Positions 1 to 9,590 of a DNA stretch of 64,000 nt are shown one piece after another (within the stretch, counting starts at the first letter, position 1; each line of letters opens with the position of its first letter). A program made the position numbers and the translations under genes. The notes beneath the pieces were generated by a model. It was not told the origin of the DNA, made no database searches, and worked only from the letters and a program-made list of their open reading frames with translations. The DNA lies in NCBI RefSeq assembly GCF_024586455.1, contig NC_065923.1:39480370-39544369 (forward strand), written 5' to 3'. Origin of the DNA: Bactrocera neohumeralis. Lineage: Eukaryota > Arthropoda > Insecta > Diptera > Tephritidae.

Positions 1-1197
1 CCATATAACTTGTGCAAATTAAAGTTTATATCTGGTTTTTTATAAACTCTAAGTTCCATTGGCTCGTCAACATCGGTTCGATAAGGTAGAATTTTCTTGA
101 TGGCACAGTCGCGCTTTTCTTTCCTATCATCAAACAACATTGGTGACAAGATATTTTCCGGATGCGCATAATATGAATTATCTTTAATTACTTGATTGAC
201 AATTTTGCGTAAACGAGGTTCTAGAAAGCGTGACCAACCAATGAACTTGAACCATCCTAGTATGATACTTCTCATCAATTTTATCTATCGTTAAAGTATC
301 ATCTTTTCTGCCATCGAATGAAAACGCTAACAAATTGGTATCATCTAACCGTTTGCGAAGCACTTCTTGTCTGCATTTCTCTTTTTCTCTGCGAACTTTC
401 GATTTATCCATGATGAGAGGTTTCCCATGCTTATCTTTAATTTTAAAATCTTGCAAAAGAGCGGTTCCCAATGCTGATGCTACTCTGTCAGGCACAGCAA
501 ATCTGTCACATACCAAGACAAAGTTAAAACAATCGTATCTCTCTGTGTATTGTAAACTTGTGCTTCTATCCATATCTTCTTGAACCGGTGGCGGTGCGTA
601 TGTTGAATCATCGGGATCTTGTTATGTTGGCATTGATGGCATAGACGTTGCTCCTTGCTCTTCAGTTTCCATCATAAATGCATTCATTGTTAGTCTTCTC
701 TGATTACGTTGATCGTGCATGAACTCTTTGAGGCGTTCGGGAACCCAGCCGCATGCACATGGAGCTGCCTTCAAATCGCATTTACATGTTCCAATGTAAA
801 AAATTGTTTCCAGAGATTTTACATACTCTGTAAATTGTTGGGTGTTGTTTCTTCTCTTGATTTGCTCTTGATACTTTTCAAGCAGTTTATTCAATTTATT
901 ACATACACTTTTTTTCAGCATTATTTCCATACCAAGCTTTTCCCAAATTCCAATCAACTAATCTTGTACTTGAATAGTGAATGATTTATGGGAAAATTTT
1001 TTTTGTTCTGTTTTAGCACGTTCGCTTAAGTAAAAATAATATCTCAAGATATCCAGATGGGTTGGTAAATTAAGATCAGTCAAATCAGTAGACACACCAA
1101 AAACAGTAACATTATGCTTGGGTATATGACTCATTGGGTTTTCGATAGTTGTTGATGTAGTTGCTTCATCTCGCGGTGTAGAGGATCGTGGATTCAT
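1..1197 (-). pseudogene. Decayed copy of a multi-copy arthropod protein family of unknown function
   Basis: Read on the minus strand from the ATG at 1197, one frame runs on through two in-frame stops, TAG at 958-960 and TAA at 622-624, to about 250. There a one-base frameshift moves the reading into another frame, which stays open to the window edge at base 1. Recognisable blocks in order are a Cys-rich stretch (CKCDLKAAPCACGWVP), HDQRNQRRL, FSFDGRKDDTLTI, then after the frameshift KFIGWSRFLEPRL and YYAHPENILSPMLFDDRK. I recognise this block order from a large family of uncharacterised, often multi-copy arthropod proteins. No catalytic motif is visible, so I assign no function. The multi-copy habit suggests a mobile-element or domesticated origin (inference). 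The 3' end lies outside the window. Confidence 0.6.
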
Positions 1198-1960
1198 TGT
1201 AAACTTTTTGATTTGGAATGGTCACTTCACTTATTTTTTTTTTGAAATACCATAGTGGTTATTGCTTTAGTTCTCCTCACTTTCAGAGGTAATAAGAATG
1301 AAATGGTAATTTCAATTCTATTTCAAAATTTGCCCCTATCCAAAAGTTCGACCCAAATTGGGGGACATCAGAATTCGTTTCAGAGGTATGGTTCCTTCGG
1401 CAAAGTTTCTTATTTTGATCCCTAGAATATGATTTTCATAGAGCAATTTTTTTGCCTCCCCACAAATCGACCCCGCCTAATATGTAAGTATTTGGATTTG
1501 GGGATTTCTCGACCTTGAGGAGAAATGGAATCTATTTATTATCATTTGTTATAAGTCTGAGTGCAACATCGATGTGAGAATTTAATATTTTTAATATTTG
1601 CAATATTTTTAAACGTTGACTGATGGTGAAATTTACTATTTTTACTCTGATTTGTTAATTATTCATGTACTTCCAATCAATAAAATGTGCCTTCAACTAG
1701 TGATCTTGCGTGCTTTTATAATTTGTTTATATTTTTCTGAATGCCCACTGATTTTTCCTCATAAATTTGGGATTTTCTGCGTTTTGATCGAGTCCTTCCC
1801 ATTGCTCTAAAGTATTTATTTTATGAATTATTTTTGGATTTTGAGTGTGTAGACAAAAACTAGATGAGTGGTTATTCATGGGTCATAGCCTTGGATCATA
1901 AACGTTCGATGTATCATTTTAATGATAATCCCCTTAGTAAACAGAGAACACGTATGAATA
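1198..1960. other. Non-coding flank upstream of the decayed gene
   Basis: No coding region is convincing here. The stretch 1320-1500, with short C-rich runs (TTGCCCCTATCC, CCTCCCCACAAATCGACCCC), does not look like ordinary local AT-rich DNA and may be the 5' non-coding part of the same multi-copy element as the decayed gene at 1-1197. Confidence 0.3.
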
Positions 1961-1970
1961 CGTGACAAAA

Positions 1971-2038
1971 CACCGTTTCTACGGATTCTAGGTCATGGAA
2001 CGTGTGTTTTAGGATACGCCAAAGGCGTTCCAACGATT
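1971..2038. repeat. Direct repeat, copy 1
   Basis: About 60 bases beginning CACCGTTTCTACGGATTCTA, with GGAACGTGTGTTT and CAAAGGCG, recur 250 bases downstream at 2221-2287 in the same orientation with a few substitutions. Both copies are followed by AACGAT. The region between them is also rich in CGTTTCACGATTT-like words. Confidence 0.75.
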
Positions 2039-2220
2039 TCATGCGCTTGTGAAACGATTTACTAGACTGTCGGTTTCACGATTTTCGACCTGTTCTGGCC
2101 TATTAGCCTCTTTCTGAACACGAATCATCCTAAATAGATGATATTTATTAGTTATTGCAAAAGTGTTTCTCGTGATGTGGCGAAATGAACTTTTGACAAA
2201 CAACTTTAAAACTCAGTAAA

Positions 2221-2287
2221 AACCGTTTCTGCGGATTCTAGGCGATGGAACGTGTGTTTCATGATACAGCAAAGGCGGTAAACGATA
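2221..2287. repeat. Direct repeat, copy 2
   Basis: Second copy of the 1971-2038 unit, beginning AACCGTTTCTGCGGATTCTA and ending CAGCAAAGGCGGTAAACGAT. No gene lies between the two copies. Confidence 0.75.
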
Positions 2288-2666
2288 TTAATTAAATGAG
2301 TTTTGTTATCTTTCGTGTTCCGTTTATTCCCATGTTTTTCAATGATTTTTAGGAAGATTTTTAATTTATAAAATGGAAAATTGAGACTGGGAGCTGATTT
2401 GTATTTGTAGCCGAAATGTGTTTCAAATATTTTGTATGAGTCTTAAATTGAATTGAAATAAACTCGGTCATTTCTTAATTTTATTTACAACAGTTGCGGG
2501 AAATCCTATTTTATTTTTATTTATTAAAAATATATTGGATCAATAAATAAATAAAATTTCTTTTATATATTTTTTGTTTTCATAAGTTTACATTTTTTTA
2601 TTCTTGCAATACAATTACAAATGGCATGCGACTAGCACATGCTTTAACAAGAAAACATTCAGATAT

Positions 2667-2672
2667 TTTATT
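2667..2672 (-). other. Poly(A) signal of the methyltransferase-like gene
   Basis: AATAAA on the minus strand, about 80 bases beyond the stop codon at 2753-2755. Position and sequence fit the 3' end signal of the gene ending there. Confidence 0.55.
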
Positions 2673-2752
2673 TGAGACTACAATCTGTTCGAAACTAATT
2701 TAATTTTCAAGAAATTTAGCTTGCTCTTCTAGACAACAATTAGACAAATCTG

Positions 2753-3986
2753 TTAATTAATTTCCTCTGAATTCTCGGGTTTTTGGATTACAATTGTGAG
2801 TACCGAAAAGCGACAATCTACAGTGGAACTTCCTCTGGTGGAAACGCACTTGGTCTTGAGACGTTCCTTCATATCTTCCCTGCATTTTTTCTGGACATCA
2901 TTTGGCATTTTATTTACACATGGATTAACAGCCATCACCAAATCTACAATGGAAAATATTTGAATTTCGAATATTCTGATTTATCTATTTTTCTTATTCT
3001 TATTCGTGGTCACGTAATGATGACCTTTTAAAAAATCTTACCAACTAGAGTGTCCAAACTTGGATAGGTGAATGTATTCCATTTGTTAACACAGTACTCT
3101 ACTTTGAATTTGGCTGCAATTAGATCCTTCTTCATCATCTGGTCAGCATCTGCACAACCCTGGTGAGGAGGTGTCCACTTCTCTGAACCTGAAAAAATTT
3201 CAAATTTCAAATGAACTCATAATGAATTCATAAAAGAAGAAAGACATTTTCATGGAATATTTTGCGGTAAGTTGGCCGTGTCCGAAGCACGAAAGTCTTA
3301 TTTTTACTGAATGTGAAATCCATTGAAAAATGAGAAAGATTTAAGAAGCGAATGCTTATGAATATTACCTGCATGTATGGTGCAAATCTTGGATCTTTTT
3401 CCTGTTCCGGATACATATCGTATATCATGTGATGGGAAATGGTTAAAATAATGGCTTTACCCCCTGGTCGAAGAAGTTTGTAGATGTTCTGTAATGCTTT
3501 CAGTGTATTCTTACACCAGTGGAGAGCATAGAACGAAACTGCATGATCAAATTGTTCGATCAAGTTTTTTGGTAGCTCAGACGTTTGCATATCTAACTCA
3601 ATGAATGATAGTTTATCATCAACTGCATAATGCTGTTTTGCATACTCAATCATTTCTGGGGATATATCAGCACCTACAGACAAAATACTCGTATGATCAC
3701 CACCAAAATATTTAAACATGAAAGGAAATCATTTATGATGGAAATCATTTGCCACTAAAACTTTGTCAAACATTATTTTTTCCAATTTACAATATTTACC
3801 AACAATAACAGCCTCCCTGCCGACACATGGGACAAGTATATCTCTTGTGGTATTTCCAGGACCGCAGCCTATATCGATAATTCGACCATTCATGTTCCTG
3901 AACTCCTCCGAAAATTGGCCGATCAATTCCAATATATTACGAATCTGGGTAGCATTCGTTGCAGCGTATTTATTTGGTTGATTCAT
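2753..3986 (-). CDS. Juvenile hormone acid methyltransferase-like protein, four exons
   Basis: Exons (minus strand) are 3986-3800, 3673-3369, 3180-3042 and 2943-2753, giving 273 residues. The start is the ATG at 3984-3986, read MNQPNKYAATNATQ, which fits the family N-terminus. Introns 1 and 3 have clean GT/AG ends and matching phases (G|GT for Gly63, G|AT for Asp211). The SAM-binding loop is IIDIGCGPGN (residues 36-45). ADISPEMIEYA (64-74) holds the acidic residue expected to bind SAM. LDMQTSELP and FDHAVSFYALHW follow, then LLRPGGKAIIL. Gln14 and Trp115 match the active-site Gln and Trp of insect JHAMT enzymes. Those enzymes methylate farnesoic acid or juvenile hormone acid in the corpora allata and are about 280-300 residues long; the substrate here is inference. 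Intron 2 is a problem. Its donor (CAG|GTAATA at 3368) is phase 0, but the best acceptor (TTTTTTCAG at 3189) would need phase 1. The frame survives only if the second or third AG downstream, ending at 3181, is used. It may be a paralogue rather than the main jhamt gene. Confidence 0.8.
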
Positions 3987-3988
3987 CT

Positions 3989-4076
3989 CTGAATGATTCA
4001 ATCAACGATTAATAAAGATGCTCGATGAACCAATCAACCTCTTCACCACACACAAATACAAATACTCTTTCTTTAC
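3989..4076 (-). other. Possible 5' UTR intron of the methyltransferase-like gene
   Basis: On the minus strand a consensus donor (ATAG|GTAAAG at 4076) is followed 88 bases later by an acceptor (CATTCAG at 3989), which sits two bases before the chosen ATG. Size and ends fit a short fly intron. No upstream ATG in frame would change the start. A second acceptor-like site (TTTTTCAG near 4118) could mark an earlier non-coding exon. Confidence 0.4.
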
Positions 4077-4099
4077 CTATTGATTTTATTCTGATGAGC

Positions 4100-4716
4100 A
4101 ATCGAAATATTATTCTATCTGAAAAATAAAAATAGGATGATAAAATTAATGAGAATTGCAACATCATTATGTTTGTCTCGTATGTGCGCTTCTATTATAC
4201 AATAGTATACCTAAAAATCTTTCTGTTTAAGTTTACTTTTACCCCTTACCACTGGTGGGGGGAAGTAAAATATATACAGAAATAATAAGAAGGTTTCCTA
4301 TGAGATTGTATTTGAAATCTGATTTTATTTTTATTGAACAGCTCCTTTTATACAAAATTCTTAACCTGTGTATTTAAATTAATTATCAGACCAACGCATA
4401 ATACATAATAAGTGCGTTGGTCCTATCTAAAAGAACACGTATATTTTATCAGCAAATGCATTTGTATACATTTGCAAGTGTGCATCTATTGCATTTCTAT
4501 TTGTTTGTTTATGTAAGTATGTATGTGCGTGTGTGTGTGTGTAAGGGTTGTTTTTCTGTATTGTATTCTTATAACATATTTTTCTTTTATTTGCTGCATT
4601 TTTGTATGCAGTCAACTGATAGTGGACTGTATATTATTGTTCAAGTAATTTGAACAGCCATTTTCAAATGAAAATCAAACTACACTAGTTAAACTTCATT
4701 ATATCAATCCATTATA
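4100..4716. other. Non-coding DNA upstream of the methyltransferase-like gene
   Basis: No gene is supported. A GT-rich simple run (TATGTGCGTGTGTGTGTGTG) lies at 4520-4541. The promoter of the gene on the minus strand should lie here, but I see no motif that decides its position. Confidence 0.4.
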
Positions 4717-4896
4717 CATATACAAGTTGATCATTTCAACATTTTAGCTTAACAAGAGATTTTTTCATTTGGATATTCACAGATATGATTTAAGGAAATG
4801 TTGAAAGTGAGTGATCAAGCCATATAAGATGATGAAAAATAAGAAACTTTTAATCCAGTATCATTTATCCGACAATTATTGCGGCCGTATCACACA

Positions 4897-5160
4897 TCAA
4901 AGTTCCTTAAACGGAATAAACAAAAGATCTAAATTCTCGTGAATTTTTCTCAAATACGGCAATACCTCGGGGATTATATCGAGATTAATGTTTTGTCCTT
5001 GTACTTTTTGTTGTGAACCTTTGTAGAAAGTTGAATTTGAACATCGTACAAGGATAAGAAGTTTCAAGCGATATAAATAATGTGCTATATATAATGTAGG
5101 AAAAGAATCAATTTCTTGCTCAAATATAATTTTCAATGCCATGTCCTCCAACTTGATCAA
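4897..5160 (-). other. Open reading frame in the left arm, shared with the right arm in shortened form
   Basis: On the minus strand a frame continues KLEDMALKIIFEQEIDSFPT through to NLDLLFIPFKEL and a stop at 4897. The listed 5' codon is TTG, and the first ATG is six codons later (5140-5142). The right arm (8805-8891, plus strand) carries the same frame, KLEDMALKIIFEQE joined to NLDLLFIPFKEL and the same stop, but lacks 57 codons net. The length difference is therefore a multiple of three. I do not recognise the protein. It may be a captured gene fragment or a chance frame. Confidence 0.3.
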
Positions 5161-7033
5161 ATCGTATCCGCAATGACAAAATTGCCAACTTCATATAATA
5201 TTTAACACTTATTGCCCGATAATGAAAAATGTTCATTAACAATAATAAATTATAATTAAATTACAAATTCACTAACCGTTTTTAATTGGAATCGAATTCA
5301 AACTCACACCATTAAAAATTCAGATGACTTTGTGATTGAAATTGCAAGAGATTACCAACAGTTAATTTTCCATCACAACGAATCCCGTAGAAAATTCTTT
5401 AAATACATGCATCAAAGAACAAAAACAAATCATAAATATCATAATGTATTCAATTGAATTGACAATTATTTACCGTGACGAGAATTACTTTGCGGTCTTG
5501 GTGTAAAGGAAGATGAGTGAAATTTTATTTTTCGATAATCCAGACACCATTAAAGACATTCGCGACTAGCTCTTTCAAAGACTAACCATAGTAACTACCA
5601 ATGAATTCGGTTCATTTTATTCAAACCATCAGAATTAATTATAATAATATAATGTTTACATGAAGGGATTAGCCTGAAGAGGCCTTCAATCTCTATATTG
5701 TATATGGTATAATGGATTCATCAAATAATTATTCGACATGAGATTTATTTGGTGATATTCGGTTAAGAACAACTTGAGCTGATGATTTTAAAAGAAAGAA
5801 AAAATAGGAGATAATCTTTGAAATCGATAATATTATCCATCACTTTGTGTTGTCCCTTGTTTATACTTGTACACTGAGAAAAAAATATATTTTTAAATGT
5901 TCGGTACCTATTTCTGTTGTCGATTCATTTTCATTTCCAGGCATCGACATGGGTTTTCAATTGTTAAAATTATACCGTAGCTCTGAGTGAATTCCCTCCG
6001 CTATTAGTCAAATTAAAAAAATGACAATAATATTAATTGGAGGAAGGCTCCTTCATTTGTTTGCAAATTTTATCGAAAAACTTGATTCGAACTTGATCTT
6101 TTCGGTGCGTTGTTTTCTAACGTCCCGCCTTTCACCCGCCATTTTGTTTTTTTCCCCACTTTTTTCTAAAAGGTGTCCAATCTTCCGTCGGTGTCATAGT
6201 CGTACATCTGAACGATCTGAACCTCAAAACTACTGCCAAACAACAATGATTTGTCAATCTTAAGCCAAAATTAAAAGAAATTAATCGAAAGTCAGTACCA
6301 ACTCAATTTTACAATTTTAACCCTCGAATGGCCCTTGACATTCTCAAACAAGTTGGAAAATACGTGAAACGTAAGAATTAACCTATCTACGTGTCACAAG
6401 TCACGATAAGCTCAGGCATTTACACTAAAAATCTCTATATACCTATCAGGCAAAGCATAAGAAAATATTTGTCATTATTTCCACTCCCTCATGTTAGGTG
6501 ATTGTCACTTACTATATTACATTACCTCCACATTAATTCAACTAATATTGCTATCTACAGACAAATAATTATCTATAATCACTTTTTTAATATGATTTTT
6601 CTTTTTGACAAAGATGTTACTGTTTTTTTTCTGTTTTTCTCTCGTTTTCTCCACTCGTCATAATTATTTTTTCGTACATTTTGACGAGTACGAGTTGGAA
6701 ATAATGTTAACATTTGGAAGTAGATTGTCAACATTATTTTCAACTCGTATAATAACAGAAAAAAAAACAGTAACATCTTTGTCAAAAAAAAATCATATTA
6801 AAAAAGTGATTATAGATAATTATTTGTCTGTAGAGTGGAAATAATGACAATTCTTTTCTTGCTTTGCCTTTTTGTGTAAATGCTTGAGTTTATCGTGACT
6901 TGTGGCACGTAGACAGGTTAATTCTTACGTTTCACGTATTTTCCAACTTGTTTGAGAATCTCAAGGGCCATTCGAGGGTTAAAATTGTAGGAAAATCAAT
7001 CCAAACTCACCTTAGAACCCACTGAGTTGGTAC

Positions 7034-7645
7034 CAGGGATAATGGGATGCCCAACTTATTCCAGCGTGACAGCGCCTCAAAATAAGCGTTTTTTATAACA
7101 TTTTCCATTGTGGCCACATCGAACAAAATAAGAATTTTTGGGCATTTAAATTAAAACACCCAACATTTATTACGATTGCAAATTATTATATATTGGACTT
7201 TTAATATATGGCGAAACTACTTAAATCCTTTTTTGTGATTTTATGATATATTAAAACAACTGACTTTTTATATTTGACTAATTAATGGTGAATTAAGCCT
7301 GTTAGTTCTCAATATTAATAAATGTTGTTAATCATTTGTAATTGAAAAATTAGTATTCTATGCATCAAATAGCAAAACGCTTCATGAAATATATTTAAAT
7401 TTCGCATTTTCTTAGATTATTAATTTTTTTTTTTTACTTATTATTTGCGATCTTGAACGGCGGCACCAAATTCCTCCGTTTACCTATATTTTTGTAAGAT
7501 TTCAATCTGGCCATCGCTCGTTTCCAATTGCTAAACGTCAAAACCTCCCCAATCCAGTCAACTGACAAAGTTTAGGTGGTTTTGACGTTTACCAATTGTT
7601 CTCTCACTTCCAGTGAGAGAGGAGTTGGACATCTCTTTATCTCTG
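7034..7645. mobile_element. Non-autonomous hAT-type element (MITE) inside the palindrome
   Basis: The 612-bp element starts CAGGGATAATGGGATGCCC and ends GACATCTCTTTATCTCTG; the 22-base ends are inverted repeats with five mismatches. It is flanked by a perfect 8-bp duplication GTTGGTAC (7026-7033 and 7646-7653). The opposite arm of the palindrome has a single uninterrupted copy of that word (GTACCAAC near 6292), which is the empty site. CAG-type ends with an 8-bp duplication are the hallmark of the hAT superfamily. There is no transposase. Inside, CAATTGCTAAACGTCAAAAC (from 7525) and its near-complement ending at 7598 form a 24-bp-stem hairpin. Confidence 0.88.
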
Positions 7646-9072
7646 GTTGGTACTGACTTTCTATTAATTTCTTTTAATTTTGGCTTAAGATTGACAAATC
7701 ATTGTTGTTTGGCAGTAGTTTTGAGGTTCAAATCGGTCAGATGTACGACTATGACACGGACGGAAGATTGGACACCTTTTAGAAAAAAGTGGGAAAAAAA
7801 ACAAAATGTCGCGTGAAAGGCGGGGCGTTAGAAAACAACGCACCGAAAAGATCAAGTTCGAATCAAGTTTTTCGATAAAATTTGCAAACAAACGAAGGAG
7901 CCTTCCTCCAAATAATATTATTGTCATTTTTTAATTTGACTAATAGCGGAGGGAATTCACTCAGAGCTACGGTATAATTTTAACAATTGAAAACCCATGT
8001 CGATGCCTGGAAATGAAAATGAATCGACAACAGAAATAGGTACCGAACACTTAAAAATATATTTATTTCTCAGTGTACAAGTATAAACAAGGGACAACAC
8101 AAAGTGATGGATAATATTGTCGATTTCAAAGATTATCTCCTATTTTTTCTTTCTTTTAAAATCATCAGCTCAAGTTGTTCTTAACCGAATATCACCAAAT
8201 AAATCTCATGTCGAATAATTATTTGATGAATCCATTATACCATATACAATATAGAGATTGAAGGCCTCTTCAGGCTAATCCCTTCATGTAAACATTACGA
8301 AACTAAATCTAGGCAAACCGAAGATAAATAATTCTGATGGTTTGAATAAAAGTAACCGAATTCGTTGGTAGTTGCTATGGTTAGTCTTTGAAAGAGCTAG
8401 TCGCGAATGTCTTTAATAGTGTCTGGATTATCGAAAAATAAAATTTCACTCATCTTCCTTTACACCAAGACCGCAAAGTAATTCTCGTCACTGTAAATAA
8501 TTGTCAATTCAATTGAATACATTATGATATTTATGATTTGTTTTTGTTCTTTGATGCATGTATTTAAAGAATTTTCTACGGGATTCGTGGAAAATTAACT
8601 GTTGGTAATCTCTTGCAATTTCAATCACAAAGTCATCTGAATTTTTAATGGTGTGAGTTTGAATTCGATTCCAATAAAAAACGGTTAGTGAATTTGTAAT
8701 TTATTTATAATTTATTATTGTTAATGAACCTTTTTCATTATCGGGCAATAAGTGTTAAATGTTAAATGAAGTTGGCAATTTTGTCATTGCGGATACGATT
8801 TGATCAAGTTGGAGGACATGGCATTGAAAATTATATTTGAGCAAGAATTGAAGAATTTAGATCTTTTGTTTATTCCGTTTAAGGAACTTTGATGTGTGAT
8901 ACGGCCGCAATAATTATCGGATAAATGATACTGGATTAAAAGTTTCTTATTTTTCATCATCTTATATGGCTTGATCACACACTCTCAACATTTCCTTAAA
9001 TCATATCTGTGAATATCCAAATGAAAAAATTCCTTGTTAAGCTAAAATGTTGAAATGATCAACTTGTATATG

Positions 9073-9490
9073 GGCATTTTCACGGTAACGGACGCGACAT
9101 TCGTACGCTTTTAAGTGCGTCAAAACAAAGAAGACAAAGGAAAAGTTTATATATATTGACATTGTTTTGAAGGGCTGACGCAGTACTAGATTTTAATATA
9201 TACGGGAAGGTTCTACTACAAATAAGTACGTAGTTATAAGCAATTATAAAGTGATACGGACGCGACAAAAAATAGAAGTTTTTTGAGGCGCATTCAGAAA
9301 TATACAAAATTCAGCAAATTAAGGATTTATATATATATAAAAATATATATATTAACAAATGCGAACAGATGACTGTTATTCGTAGGTTTATGAAATATGT
9401 TAATTTTCCCTTAGTTTTTTTTAATTGAGTATAGAAGAAATACGGACGCGACATAACGGACGCGACAAAATCTTCCAAAAACAAAGAAAT
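9073..9490. repeat. Cluster of ACGGACGCGACA words next to the assembly gap
   Basis: The exact 12-mer ACGGACGCGACA occurs four times on the plus strand, at 9088-9099, 9256-9267, 9442-9453 and 9456-9467. The rest of the region is AT-rich with no gene, so the GC-rich words stand out. The last two lie 14 bases apart. They could be protein-binding sites in the end of a transposon, or the start of a satellite that broke the assembly. Confidence 0.7.
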
Positions 9491-9590
9491 NNNNNNNNNN
9501 NNNNNNNNNNNNNNNNNNNNNNNNNNNNNNNNNNNNNNNNNNNNNNNNNNNNNNNNNNNNNNNNNNNNNNNNNNNNNNNNNNNNNNNNNN
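9491..9590. other. Assembly gap (100 N)
   Basis: Exactly 100 N, the usual placeholder for a gap of unknown size. The two sides need not be close in the genome. Confidence 0.98.

Larger units (their letters stand above)
4717..9072. mobile_element. Long imperfect palindrome (fold-back-type element)
   Basis: The sequence from 4717 (CATATACAAGTTGATC) reads inward as the reverse complement of the sequence ending at 9072 (GATCAACTTGTATATG). The match continues in long blocks to a centre near 6690-6730, where GAGTTGGAAATAATGTTAAC faces its complement. Paired blocks include 4738-4915 with 8886-9055, 5270-5560 with 8420-8700, 6021-6303 with 7646-7927, 6300-6430 with 6865-7030, and 6607-6622 with 6767-6782. 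The arms differ by scattered substitutions and indels, so this is not a simple assembly mirror. Outside 4717 and 9072 the flanks do not match each other, and I see no target duplication. No transposase is encoded. Fold-back elements have this architecture, but an old inverted duplication is the alternative. Confidence 0.8.

Noticed and set aside
6021..6263. 80-codon frame in the left arm, mirrored at 7685-7927 in the right arm
   Set aside because: The two frames are the same sequence on opposite strands because of the palindrome; no recognisable protein, so sharing is not evidence of coding.
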